Source of the DNA: Luscinia megarhynchos
Lineage: Eukaryota > Chordata > Aves > Passeriformes > Turdidae
DNA length: 64,000 nt
Assembly (NCBI GenBank): GCA_034336665.1
Contig: CM067570.1
Location: 25,501,002 to 25,565,001 of the forward strand
Reading direction: 5' to 3'
The notes below the pieces were generated by a model that made no database searches, was not told the DNA's origin, and was given only the letters and a program-made list of their open reading frames with translations. The translations under genes were made by a program, and so were the position numbers. Of the stretch, positions 11,772-24,489 are shown one piece after another (position 1 is the stretch's first letter; every line of letters starts with the position of its first letter).

Positions 11772-14700
11772 TTGCCTTAGATCTTTGGGACCTTGCAGTT
11801 TCTCTCTCCAGTGTCTCACAGTGTGAATGCCAAGTAGAGCTGGTCCTGTATCTTCTCAGTCCCTCAGCTGTCAGCAGTTTGGTGGCAATAACCTTGTCCC
11901 CTCAGGAAACCTCTCTGGAAAGGAAGACATGGAGGGTTGCTGGGTGATGCTTGAGGAGCTGGGTGGAGGAAGCCACGTCTGCCTAAGAAGCAGCTGGGGC
12001 TCTCGGGGCAGGGATTGTGCCAGGTCTGCTGCCCACACCAGAACCCCAGGGCAAGGTGGTGGGAAGGGTCAGCCAGCCAAAGTGAGAGGATTTGGTGAAG
12101 CTGCATCCCTGGAGGATCCTGCCATGGCCACGGTGTGTTCCTGTGCCCCTCTCTGTCCTCTCTGCTGTCAGCAGAAGCAGCACAATTTAAAAGCAGCTTT
12201 GGCTTCACCTCCTCTGAAAGACGGGCCTGGGTCCAAAACCCACTGACGTCAGGAGCAGCCTGGCCCCGGCAGAGCCTGCTCGAGATGGTTTTGGTCTGAT
12301 GAGAGCTCATCAGTCACAGCAGAGCTCCAGAAACACCAAACAAAGGGTGGCTCAGCCCGAAGTGTTTGTATGGCCACGTTGCTATAGTGCCCAGGAACCT
12401 CGGGTTTTAAACACAGCCATCACAGCAGCCTTGGGAGGGAGGGATGCTTGTCTGGGACCAGGCAAGGAAATGGAGGCACAGAGCCATAAATCACTTGCCT
12501 GTGGCTGAAGGAAAGGAGAGCTCATGGGCTGTGAGCCCTTTGGGGCACAGGGCAGTCCCTCCCAGCCTCCCCTCTGCTTGCAAGGGTTGACTAAAGGCCA
12601 AGCTCCCAGTATTGGTGTTGCTGAAGGTCTCTTTGTGTCTGTCTGGTCCTTGCACAGATGTAGAGAAGCTGCAGTTGGGCAGTACCATGGGATGGAGCAG
12701 AAAGGCAGGAGCCATCACTGTGCTGGGGGACAGGAGCATGGGAGGGGGAGCAGCAGGCTGTAAATCAGCTGTGCCAGCAGCTGACCAAGTCTGTGGGCTT
12801 TCTCTGGAGGAGACCCAAGCATGTTGCTTTGAACATCAGGCACACAGCACACACCAAAGGGAGGCTGCCTGACCCGGCCAGGACGGATGGCTGGAGGACA
12901 GGGCAGGGAGCCACGGGCTGTAACAGGAGCTACTGCAACCATCAGGCTGTCTTATTTTGCAGAGATTGGGCTTGCAATGCTAATGCTCTTGGTACCTTTC
13001 CAGCAGGGATATGCAGGAGCGTCCGGTGGGTGTGACTCAGCACAGGCAGAGCTGCAGCAGCGTCCCCAGCCGTGTCCCCAGCCCTACACCACTGCCCTCG
13101 TCCTGCCTGCCAGCGTGCCTGGCATGCTCTGCCCAGGGCAGGCACCCGGGGCTGGCAGCAGCCTTGGCCCGGCAGCCCGGGCTGGAAAAGGAGGGGCCAT
13201 GGCAAGGAAAACCTCAATGCATCAAAGAGTGGTGTCACCCCCGTGGGAACTGGCTTTGTGTGAGTGCTTGCATTCCCTAAGTGCTTCTGCTGTAAACTGT
13301 ATAGGCACACACCTCGGGTCAGAAGCGACCCCAGCTCTTAACAGTGGCTCTGGAAATAAGAGAAAGGTGAGAGGAGAGCAGTGGGGGTGTCCATGCAGGA
13401 GTGACAGGGATACAGCTCCCAAGGACACGCACACAGATCGAGACAAAAGCCTGTGTGAAGTTGTACAGGCTTCATATGAGCAGTCTCTGATGGCAGAGCA
13501 GCATAAATTCTGCCTCAAAATGAGGTGCAAGGGATGGCTGTGCTGTGCTCATGGAAGGACAGCCCTCTGCTTTGCCTGCAGCTCATGGAAGAGCAAAGAG
13601 CCCTGCACAGCCAGAGCAGCCCTGGGGGCCCAAGGGCCTGAGACTGGGTTTTTCTTATTTGGGTTTCATTCTTGTAGGTATCTTCTCTGTATGACAAAAG
13701 TCCTGAAGGGGAAAAGCTATTAAAGATGTTTCCCATTTGCTGGTTTAGCTGATGGAACTGACAGTTGGTAAGTTTTGCTGAAGCAGATGGAGGATGAGCC
13801 CATGGAATATGTACCATAGGAGAAGGCAGGATGCTGAGGCTTCAACAAAGACTTTTTATCTAAAATGTCAGCTGGTCATTGAAATTAAGTGATGTTAATA
13901 ACAGAACAAACAGAAACACTGGACAGCAAACAGCCTGCTCCAGTCATGTCACAGCAGCTCAGCTCACATCATTATCATTTCTGTAAGCACACCATAGGCG
14001 AGCCTTTTTGCCTCCCCAGGGTATTGAGGTAAAGAAAAGATCCACATTTCTAATGCCAAAAAGTACCTTTATAAAAATACCTACTTCCAGGTCTTTTTAT
14101 TCAGCACAGGGAAGCAAACACTGGGCATGGACCCAAATTGTACTTTCCTTTGGGGGTCGCCTTTAAGAACTGAACAAATGGAGGATCTCAACATTAAAAT
14201 AGAATATGACTGGAAACTTCATCAGGGATTGAAGTCCCCCTGGCATGCCTCTGACCCTCGCTGCCGGCTCTGCTCCCTGGGAGCTGGAGCTCCCCGCAGC
14301 AGCTGTCCAGGAATGCAGAGTGGCCGCTGGGAGCGGGGTGCAGGCTCACCGTGCCGGATGCTCTGCGCTGCTGAGATACGCCCTGACCTTTACAGAGATG
14401 GGCTTGAGGGTGAGGAAATCCTGGCCTGGCCCAGGGAAAATCCTTGTGCACGAATAAGCCCTGCAAAGCCCCCACTTTGTTCCATGGCTCCTGCACCCAC
14501 CAGTGCCTCTATGGTGGGCACTGGCATCGGGGGAAAGCGAGGATGGGGAGAGGGCTGTGGGGAAGGGGCCGTGGCCAGAGAGCAGCCCTCCCACACCACC
14601 CACCCCTTTTCTTATCACTGCCGGGGAAAAGTCTGCTGCTGACTTCTGGGGCTGCTGTGTACCTGCTGGGCACTGTGCCTGCCAGTGGCTCAGAGAGCAG

Positions 14701-16330
14701 GGAGCAGGCAGCTCCCTCCTGTGCTGCCCTCTCCCTGGTAACAGGAACTCTGCTGAAACAGGTCATGATGGTGTGTTTTCAGGCTCTTGGGGGTGAGCTC
14801 AGGCTGAGCAGCTCCTTGGAAACCCAAGCCATGCTTGTGGGGCTGGAGAGGCTACCTGGGCATCTTCTGGACAAACCACACATGTCCTGCCCTCACTTGC
14901 ATCTGCAGCTTTGGCGTGCTTACATCCAGAGAGCACGGTAAATAAATCCTGGACAAATCCAGATTTATAACTTAATGGTCTGGCTGTAAAAAGTTATTTC
15001 CCTTTTCAGCCTCTTTGCAATAGGCTTGCCCCTCCTCTCCGGGTTTATTTGTTACTATGAATATTTGATGGCTGGCTGTAACAAGAAGTTTAAATACCTA
15101 TGTTCGTTCTCTGGTACAGGCACACTGGCTGCCCTCCTCCTGCCAGGGAGTTGTGTGGCAGCCTGGGGCTTGGCAAGTCTGGGGAGGCTGTGCAGGCTAT
15201 TGGGGGCTCAAGGAGAGCTCACATGCCAGTGTGGGCTGTGGGGTGAGACCTTGCAAAGGCTCGGACAGTGACTGGGCTTTAGAAAGGCTTGGTGAGGACA
15301 GGAGGTGGCACTGCTCCCACGGTCATCCCTATTGCTGCCTTCACCCCTTAGTGATTCTTCCTTTCCTTCCTCAGCTCCCCTGTCCTCACTGTGTCCCAAT
15401 CCCTGTGGGGAGCACGCTTCTCACCCATCACCCTGTGGGGGCACAAGGGCTTTTATCCCTGTGCAGCAGGTCAGCCACTGAAAGAAAACGCATCCTTGCT
15501 GTGTTTACACGGAGGATATTAGTCTGTGGGAGGAAGGGAAGAGCTGCCTTATTTCTCACACAGGCTGGCTGCCAGCTCTGCAGAGAACTGGTCAGGGCTA
15601 TGGCCTTGTATTGGGGCTGGCTGGCTCCAAAACCCACCATGAGCCACAAGAACAAAAGACCCGCAGTCCCTGTTCCTCGCTGGCTTGGCAGCTGTTGTGC
15701 CCAGGTTTGCACAGATGTTTTCTCCTGGCAGGTCCCGCCCGCTCAGGCATGGCCCGTGTAACACCTCTGTCAGCAGCTCCAGCACGTTTTCTCCCCCTCC
15801 TGGCCAGGCACATGGCAAGCCCAGACAGCCCCTGCGGAGCAACACGAGCCCCTCCTGAGCTCAGCCACGCGCTGCACACGGAGGCAGGCTTCAACGAGAC
15901 CTGAGAGCACCCTGCTGAGTCCACCCACATTCACTGTCAGCACCTGGGGAAAAATGCCACATTAAATTGGTGGGAATTCAGCTTGGTTTTCTCTCCTGCA
16001 CCTAGCAAGGGTGTGGAGCAAAGCCACCCAGCCTGTCCTGCCCAAACGAGCCTGCCCTCACTCTTGTGCCCCAAGACTTAGCGCAGGCATGAGGAGTGTG
16101 GTGGTGCTGACAACCATCCCTCCCACCACGATGGGAAAACAGAGCTCGTGGCCAAAACAATGAGAGGAAAACGCCCTCTGGAATGGCACCTCCTGCCCAC
16201 CTCATACCACCCTGTGCTGCTATAATTTGTCAGAGGTCAGGAGGACCTGCAGTAGCCCAGCCTGTCTCACTGCACAAGGACTTGCAGCTCATGTCGCTGC
16301 TGCCTGCCCCGAGCGTGGCATGGAGGCTTC

Positions 16331-16460
16331 CAGGGCATAAATAATTCAAAAGAAGTGAAGAGGATTTCTTCCCCCCTTCCTCCCTTGCCTGGCTTATAAC
16401 AAATGTTAATTTAATCAATCGGCAGTAAATCTGGCTGGTTGCTGACTCACGACAGATGGT
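16331..16460. promoter_or_regulatory. candidate conserved non-coding element
   Basis: It contains CATAAATAATTC, GTTAATTTAATCAATCGG and TGACTCACGACAGATGG. The TGACTCA word (AP-1 consensus) at about 16,443-16,449 follows the AT-rich core. The sequence is complex and repeat-free. Regulatory function is an inference. Confidence 0.33.
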
Positions 16461-16630
16461 GCCCCTGCGGGCTGTAGCAGCAGCTTCCCTCCCTCCTTTG
16501 GAGATGAACAATGCGGGAGCCGTTCCCTTGCTTTTCACCTTTTCCCTCTTTGCCTTCAGCTGGTACCAAACGGACACGACTGCAAAATATGTCCGAGGCT
16601 GGGCAGAGGTGCTGAGCTGGCTCCAGGAAG

Positions 16631-16684
16631 CAGCCCTGGCTGCTGGAGACTGGCCTGTGCACAGCCCTGGCTGCTGGAGACTGG
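16631..16684. repeat. 23-bp direct repeat, two copies
   Basis: An identical 23-base unit beginning CAGCCCTGGCTGC occurs at 16,631-16,653 and 16,662-16,684 (31-bp period). Exact identity suggests a recent local duplication. Confidence 0.9.
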
Positions 16685-18956
16685 ACATAACTGGGGCTAA
16701 TGAGGCCACAAGGTGCACAGGGCTCAAAGGTGCACACTGCCGGTATTTGCCAGCATCAAGGGGCTGCTGCAATATTCAGAAGCCCAGCAGAAGATGTTAT
16801 CCAGGTGCAGAGTGGCTCACCATGCTCGTGACCTTGTGCTTCTGAGACAGTGGGAGCAGAGCCCTGACAGGGATCTACCCCCAAAGCCCCCACCCCTCTC
16901 TTCATCCCCCCCAACCCCAGATGGAGAAGTGAGAGCAGGGAAAGGCTTCCAAGGGCACCAAGGCTTTCGGGAGTGTGGGACAGGCAAGGGGATTGATTTT
17001 AACAGAGAAATTAATTACTTTCTGGTCATCACATGTACTGGTGTGCTGGTGGTGTTGGTGTCTGCTCACCTGAATACAGGTCATATTCCATTGTCTGGTT
17101 GAGGAGGTTGTTTAGAAATGGGCGAGAAACAAATCTCCCCATCATGGGTCTGGAATCAACACGCAGCTACCTGAGGGTGTTATTCTCTTGGGCTGACAGA
17201 AAAAGAGAAAAGCAGCTAGACAAAACTGTCTGGAAACAAATATAAAAGTACCAATTACTGCTAAAACAAGCTCACATTTTTTCACTTTTATCAGTTTCTG
17301 GTAATGTTTTGACCTGTGTAACAGCAGGACAAGGAGGATGTGACGAGACCAAATTGGAAATTGTATGTTGAAATGTTCCCCTAAATGAAAATTGGCTTAC
17401 AATGAAATGGATTTTTTTTCTGCTTCAACATGTCCATTTTTGCTTACAAAAAATCAATGACAGCTTAAAAAAATTAAAACATTTCTTCGAAAGTTTAATG
17501 GGGAAGAAAAAAAAGAAAAGCCTTTCCATGATGAATGTACCGTTTTCATCAGATAAAACCTATTAAGATGAGCTAGAAAGCTTTTACTTAGTGGGTTAAA
17601 GAAAAAATTACTCCAGTGGCCTTTTTTTTGCTGAGATCAAGAGCAGTATGTTTAATATCTGTTACAGCCTCTGTCAGGAGACTACCTGCTGCCTTGGCAG
17701 GGGATGCAGGCAATTATCTAATAGGTCCTTCCCGCGGCAGAGCGTCAGGTCGCCTCCGTGCTGCCAGGGCTGGGGGATGAAAACAAGAGTTGTGGTGTGA
17801 TGAAAAGGGGGGCTGTGTCGGGGGTCCTGCAGGGTGCTGCTCCCCCCAGCACTGTTGTTTCCCTCAAGGAGGACCAGGACCTAGTTTTGAAATCTGCACC
17901 GGGAGCCAGCTGCAGGCGGGAGCACCTGACATTGGGGTTTCCTGAAAAACAAGTGGTGAATGCCCAGCTCCCAGCGAGGGGTTTGGCTTTGACTGGTTTT
18001 AGAGTCCTCACACAGCTTCTGGTTAGAGGAAAAGACCTTTATTCTTCATCTGTTGTTCTGTGTTTCCTCTCCTTGTCGTGCCAGACACCTGCTCACCATT
18101 TTTTTGCAGCCTTGTTCCTAACATGCATTTGCTGCTTCAACCTAGGTCGGGTGTCTCCCACAGATGCAGAAACAGGAGCAGAAACCTCCACTCCTGGCCT
18201 TGAGTCTCCCTCTGCATTGGTTGTCATCTCCCTGGGAAAGGGAGAATGCCATCCAGACCAGGACCAGCAGATAATTAATAATGGAAGACAGCTCCATGAC
18301 GGTTCCTTGGATGTCACTTACCCTGAAATGGGAAGCAGACGAGGGCTGTGGATCAGCAGCACTTGCTGTGGAGAATGCTCTTTCAATACATTGATTTTGT
18401 GTTGCACAGCTCCCTGAAGGGTGTGCAGGGTTTGCTCACAAAGCTTTGATTTGGCTAATCAGCAGGATTATCTGCTGTGGCACGTCTCGGGGCTCTTGGA
18501 AATGAAAGGAATTATAAAAGTATATTAATATATTACAACATCTACTTGCCAGGGGCTCCTGCCCAGCACGGGCCCTGGCACCCACCACAGGGGAAGCTGG
18601 CAGAGCTCCCAGCATCTCCAGCATCTCCCTCCTTCCCTGAAGAGTCCCTGTCCACACTCTGCCCTGGGGTGAGATTGCTGCTGCAGTCCCATTTATTATC
18701 ACTCTTAGTGCTACCTGCAGTGCCTCTCTTCCCAGCTAGAGGAGGAATGAATGTCCCTTCCTTGAAGAGCCCTGTGTCAATGCCAGCAAACAATAGGATA
18801 ATCCAGGTAATGAGAAGAAATATCCATACTTCTGGTTCTGGTTTGTTTTTAATTTTTAATGTGACTTGAACTTCTGCATCACTCTCATTCTGGGCACATC
18901 AGAACATCATCCCAGTTTGCATGACATGGACACCAATGGGTTTTCCCTGTCCCTGT

Positions 18957-18981
18957 CCAGCTGATAATCACTATCAGCTGG
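18957..18981. promoter_or_regulatory. perfect palindrome with paired E-box and GATA motifs
   Basis: CCAGCTGATA (18,957-18,966) and TATCAGCTGG (18,972-18,981) are exact reverse complements around the 5-nt loop ATCAC. Each arm carries a CAGCTG E-box and a GATA/TATC core. Mirror-symmetric E-box plus GATA spacing could bind bHLH and GATA factors, but that is inference from motifs alone. Confidence 0.6.
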
Positions 18982-20094
18982 TGGTTTTTTTTTAAGGAAG
19001 CTCCAGTCTGGACTCCAGCACATGGTTTACTGCATTTTAAATTGTCTGGTACTTGCAGCTGGTGTCTCTATCCTCCAGCAAGAAGGGTTCCAGGGCACGT
19101 CACCCACTGAAGCAACGTGTCTTTTCTACCCCAATGTGATGCCCCTGGTGTTTTGTGGAGTAACTGATTCCTTCCCCCATGAGTCAAATGGCTCTTGAGG
19201 CAAAACACACAATGACATGGTTTCTGTATGATTTTTTAAACCTGCTTGTGGAAACCTTGAATTTCTACTAGACCACGATGCTCTGGAGGGGAGCTGCACA
19301 GCAATTAAAATGCTACCATTGTTCTGTTTCAATTAGAGGTCCTCTTAATTGCCAAGTCTTCAAGGTTTTTGAGCTAGCCTCTGGTGAAAGACTGCAGCAG
19401 CGTGCGGAGATAGATTGTGTTCACATGTCATCTCACGCCAGCAGCCATCGCAACAGTTACTGCAACCACATCGGGCTATCACGGCTTGCTTCTTTATTTC
19501 TTTTGTCACTGTTGTTCATTACCAAAGAGCTCGGCTGCTGTTCAACAAAGCACTTAAGGCTTTGCTTCATTTGCAGCGAAGTCAATTCCCTTTTGCGGTG
19601 CTGCAGCACGTCTACATTAGGGGTTTGTGTGGAAAGAACACCGATCGCCGTTCTGTCCCTCCTCCCAGGCTCGGCAAGCTGCGAGTGATGCTTCAGCTCC
19701 CAGAGCACTGCAGGCAGTGGCACTGCTGTAAAAAAAGTGTGCATGTTCCACACATATTCTCAGAAATACAGCTATTTATTTGAATTTGTTCCTATTCAGA
19801 ATTAGGATAAGGAACAGTATTGTTGTCTCTTCCCAAAACTTTGTTTAACTGTTGTCCTTCCTTTTTCGGGCATTCCCGCTGCCCTCAGTGCACCATTTCT
19901 AAAGGGGCATGCATCTTCAGAGGATGAAAAGGAGCTGGAGTGCTCTGGCTGATGAGAGGAAAATTATTTCCACGTGCACAGAGGGTACTGCTTGCCTGGG
20001 AAGGCGATATGGAAAGGAATCAGCGCAGAGATCCTTAAAGCTTACGGCACGCAGAGAGAAACAGTGTGGGAGGAAGAGGAAGGAAGTTTGCAGA

Positions 20095-20860
20095 GATGAA
20101 TTCGGGAAGGCTGATTTAAATAAATCCCACAGAAGGGTTTTCTCGCAGGAAATATATTTATTGGATCAAGAAGGCAATAAACCAAGCAGATGATCCTTAG
20201 TGAGCAGGGGCCAAAGGCAGCCATGATGATAACGTGGATGACCTCGGCGACGATTTGCCGTGAGTGACACGCTGAAGTTCTACACGCTTCTCAGAAGCCC
20301 TGTCATTCAGCCACTCTCCTTGCTATAAAAAAGGTTAATTGATGCAAACCACATTTTTTCCACCAGCATGTGCCAAAGCAGCCAGTGTATTGTACACACA
20401 CAAAACAACAACCAGGCTTTCACATGGCTTGAATTAGATGGATGACAAGAGCTACCAGGGGGAGTCAATTAAGCTGCAACCTTGGAGTCAAACTTGCAGA
20501 TTTTATAACAGTGCCTAGTAAATAATGGGTACTTGCACATCTCCTTTCACTAAGAGGCACTAGCATATGTCTTTGAATATGTTCTCCTGGTAATTGCACA
20601 GGGAGCATACACATTTGGTCCTGTTGTCTACCATGAATAATGCATAGCGAAGAGGGGGGAGCTGAAAGTGCCGAGCTGCTCGGTTTTAGATGGACTTTTT
20701 TATCATTGTTATTTAGATGTCACAGCCGTTCTCCTAAAGAATTGCTCGTCTCCTTTGTCGCTGCAAAAGTGGGCTTATTTTGGGGGGAAACAAAAAAATG
20801 AAGCATGGACTAAAGCTAATCTAAGATTATCCATGCAAATTGGCAGCTGAGATTCAGATG
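20095..20860. promoter_or_regulatory. candidate conserved non-coding cluster
   Basis: A run of about 750 bases has repeated AT-rich complex words: GATTTAAATAAATCCC near 20,112, GGTTAATTGATGC near 20,333, GAATTAGATGGATGAC near 20,430 and GTCAATTAAGC near 20,464. No coding potential is visible. A CTCF-like word sits at 20,452-20,466. The length and density make it one of the better enhancer candidates in the window. Confidence 0.33.
20452..20466 (+). promoter_or_regulatory. CTCF-like site (weak candidate)
   Basis: CTACCAGGGGGAGTC agrees with the CTCF core consensus at about 11 of 14 informative positions, including the AGGGGG centre. Three mismatches make it a weak candidate without binding data. 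Confidence 0.25.
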
Positions 20861-22439
20861 TGAAAATCTATGCCTGATAAAAATTACTAAGAGGATTTCT
20901 GCTGAATTTCGTTTTTCTCCTGACTTACTAATCCATGCTGGGGGAAAATCCTCCTGTCCGGTCTTGTTTAGGTAAAATAACATTAATAATGTTGAGCTGA
21001 GGACGGCAGGCATTGGGATCCATTTTAAGTGTGTGCTGCACTGCTCACAAAGCACAGGCTTTGCTTCTCCCCTCAGTAGTCCCCACATTTGCCTTAAATC
21101 AAAAAGGTTAGTCAGCACAGCCGGCTCCTTTGCTTTCAACCTGCTGGGGTTTTTTTTCTTGAAACTCCCACTCAAAAGGCAGAGTCAATTCAAAACCAAG
21201 AAAGCCTAAAGGCTAAGCAAGCTGCCTGGGGAAAATAGAAAGAGTATGTGTTTGCAGGCTGAGGTTTGAATATCTTGTAGGAGCCAGAGCTCCAGCTGTG
21301 TCTGGATTGTACCTTCGCAGTGTTAGCACGCGATGGAGCATCTTTTGGAGGCGTCGCCATGCTGGCTGTGCCTGCAGCAGCCAGGCACCGAGGAAGCAGC
21401 AGTGCTCCCAGCCATGCAGGCAGCTTGGCTTGCCATTTCCAAGGAAATTTTGTTTAAAATCCAGCTTGCCCGTTAGGTGTTTACTGTACAGCAGTTTTCA
21501 TCGTTCACAATGCAATACAAGAGTTGCCTCCTGCAGCGGTGGCTAAACCTGTGTGAATGCATTTTTTCACAGCAGCTGAGGTGGAGGCTGCACGTGCCGG
21601 TGCTGCTGCGTGCAGTGTGTGATTGCTGGTCTCTTGTAACCACCTTTAACTGCTTTGTTACAGCACATGCCATACAAATTGCTTGCTGCAGTTCAGTTAA
21701 GCTAAAGTAGACTGTTACTTATTAATATCAAGAGCTGTATTTTTTTTCTTGTGACAAACATGCTTGAAGCCCTCTGGGGATCCTGAGCAGCGTGTGCTGA
21801 GGTGCAGCTCCCAGTAGGGTTTCACTCAGGGCTTAGGATAAATACACACCAGCAGCTGTAACTCCTGAAATGCTGCTTTAGCCAGCTCAGCACTCAGGGG
21901 TGCTGGACCTTCCCTTGGAACATGATTGAGGATGCTATGCAGTTCTTGGTGTGGGCAGGACTGTCACATAAATAGTCCTTATCACAGGACCTGGTGGCAG
22001 ACCGTGGAGAGAGGGAAAGATGCTCTCACCAAACACCATGATCACCCAAGCAGAGTGACCATGCAGCGCTATGGCTCCAGGACAGCTGCCCTGGTGTGGG
22101 GCTGAGAGAAAAGGCCAGGGCAGCCTCCCTGGATCACCACCAAACCTCCTTGGATATCCATCCCAGCCTTATGGTACGGGGGCTGGAGAGGAAAGAAACA
22201 GAAATTTGTGTATGGTTTGTTGTATTTTTCAAGGGATTTTGGGTCCGCTTGCTTTTAATTTCATTAAAATCCCAGATATTTGGACGCGTTCCATGGCTGA
22301 CTGAAAAATGAGGGGGCTGGAAAGGATTATGTGAAAAAGTTGTCAACATATTCCCTCTTCCCACACTCTACGCTTCCCCAAAGTGCCCCAAAAACTCCGA
22401 GAATGTCAATCAATAATAATTAGCCCATCAGGCACCAGT

Positions 22440-22700
22440 GAGAAAATTCAGGCCCGTGAGCCGGCACGTCCCCATCCCCGCGAGCGCCGGGTGCCGTGCC
22501 AGCACCGCGCCAGCCTCGCCGGGGGCGTGGGAGGGTTTGGATGCTGCAGCAGCCTCCCTGCCAGCCCTGGGACCAGCAGCTCTGACAGAATTCCTCAGGG
22601 ATTTATCAGGGATGTGGGGGCTGCAGGGCACACGGACCCGCTCCCGGGGCCACCCGCAGGAGTGGCCGAGTGGCCAGCTGGAGGAGGAGGGTGACAGCTC
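22440..22700. other. CpG-dense patch
   Basis: CpG-rich words cluster at 22,455-22,530 (including CCGCGAGCGCCGGG) and continue more weakly to about 22,690. It is below classical island length. It could be an orphan CpG island marking a distal promoter or enhancer; no splice or TATA evidence supports a transcript. Confidence 0.35.
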
Positions 22701-23714
22701 CCCACCCTGCAGCTCCTTCCCCTGTGTGCTGGGGGAGCCAGGGGATGTGGCCTGGCAGCCAAGGTTAGCATCCAGGCAAAGCTACGGTCAGGAGCTGGCT
22801 TGCCTGGATAACCTGGAATGCCAGTGCTGAGTCTCACCTGCTCCCGTAAGCACAGCTGCTGATGCAGCAGCATTTTTTAATCCCACGAGTGAGCTGGATT
22901 TCAGGAAAAGCTTAGAAAGAGCTGCTTGAGGCTTGTGAGGCTTGTCTTCCCCAAAGACATTGGGGAAGGGCTTTCTATCCCCCCACGTCCCCCGCTCAGC
23001 TGACGAGCTCAGACCCCACCACTTGCTATTAATCACACGTTGGTAGCACCTGGCTCCAGTACAGGGCTTTTTCCTCTAAAGAAATTCCTCTGAATTAATG
23101 AATGCCATTTAGCTAGAGTGTGTCAGAGGCTTGAATGTGCCCAGAAAAGTGTCCCTGGGCAGAGGGGCTTTCTTTCAGGGTTCAAAGTCTGCTTGATGTG
23201 TTTTAACCCTTAAATGCCTGGAAAAGGTCTGTGTTTTCTGTAGGAAAACTGCCATTTTACTGTCATCGCTATATTTATGGACACATAAAAAAGGACTCAT
23301 GTTACAAGTACAGCTCTCAGAATGGTCACTTTTTACCTGGCAGTAAAATGCTTTTAGTCTTCCTCTGTCATGGTGGGATTTCACTTTTTACTCTCACCGT
23401 GACTCTGTTCAGGTCCGGTGGGGGCTTTACTCAGCTGCAAGGGGACCCAGAGTTTCCAATTTCTGGTAGATGTAAGCAGCTAAACCTGCCCTGTTTCGCA
23501 AACAAAAGCTGGCATGCACACACATGAGCACATCCCCACACTCAGCCACGCTGCAAATGATGCAACCCCTGCTGGAAATGCATCAGGGCCCCGGAGGGAG
23601 CCGCTGGCCACTGGTGCTCCTGGAGGCTGCCAGCTCCTGCAATCCACAGCAGCAAGAAACTGGTCACATCACCATGTGTGGGGGATGCCACAAAATCAGG
23701 ACAAGCAGTGTAGG

Positions 23715-23860
23715 TAGTGGAAACATTGATATATTTCACTTTGAGGATGCAGAGAAGGTTTTTATGAGATTTTAATTACCCCGAGTTTTAATTATTGATT
23801 GATCGGTCCCCCAGTGAAGCGCGATTGCCAAAAAGGAGGTTTCAGGACAGAGTAAAGCCC
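23715..23860. promoter_or_regulatory. candidate conserved non-coding element (strong by appearance)
   Basis: It contains TTTTAATTACCCCG, TTTTAATTATTGATTGATCGG and ATTGATATATTTC within about 100 bases. These are dense homeodomain and PBX/MEIS-like words (TGATTGAT) without simple repetition. Function is inferred. Confidence 0.37.
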
Positions 23861-24489
23861 ATCTGTGTCTCTCTGGGTGTTAGTTGCTCGAGGCACATTC
23901 AGTAGGGCTGAATGTTCCCTGTGCACTAAAATGCAGACAGTATGGAAAGGAGCCTGGTTCTTTACTAAGTACTCTGCAGGCATCAGTCCCTCAGGAGCAA
24001 TGCCTGTAGCCTTCAGCCAATTTTCCATCTTTCAGGTCATGACAGAGGCTACTGCCTCTGACCAAGGCTGGCAGTGCCCTCCCCTTTAGGGGGAGCTCAC
24101 ACTGAGCCCCAGTGCTGGGACACAGACATCCCCAGTCTGTCCCTTCCTCCTGCTGTGTCCCACTGCTCTCCTCGCTCTCGTCCCTGCCACCCATGGCCCC
24201 TTTGCTGGCCCTTTCTGCCACCACAGAGCCCCATGCCCAGCAGTGCCCAGGCCTTGTGCTCTGACAAGCACTACACTAGCCCGTTTTGGCCATCATGTGG
24301 AAAGGTGGGAGGCTCTGGTTTATCTATTCCCAATCCCCTCAAACACCCCCAGCCTCCCCTGCTCTGGGGGCAGCGCTGCCCAGCAGAGTCTGCACTGCCA
24401 GGTTGCACCCATGCCCTGGGGGTGCTGGGCACCCCCTGCCCTGCAGCTCTTCCCTGCAAACAGGGAGGCAAGTGCTTCATTTTAGCAGC

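Larger units (their letters stand above)
6981..16330. other. intergenic block B, no gene seen
   Basis: GC-richer intergenic DNA, rich in CTG/CAG and TGCTG words. Open frames are long by chance because stop codons are sparse, but none shows a domain or consistent codon signal. It contains a CpG-dense patch at 7,660-7,800, a 15-bp direct duplication at 8,131-8,163, a (CTG)n run at 10,371-10,386 and a hairpin at 11,747-11,771. AT-rich candidate regulatory patches occur near 7,490-7,640, 9,930-10,100, 10,840-10,960 and 13,840-14,110. Confidence 0.55.
16461..20094. other. intergenic block C, no gene seen
   Basis: No supportable exon. A 23-bp direct repeat lies at 16,631-16,684. AT-rich complex patches at 16,985-17,060 and 17,240-17,660 and around 18,440-18,560 have the texture of non-coding conserved sequence. 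A perfect E-box/GATA palindrome lies at 18,957-18,981. The open frames of 130-219 codons here are in GC-richer stretches and show no domain. Confidence 0.55.
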
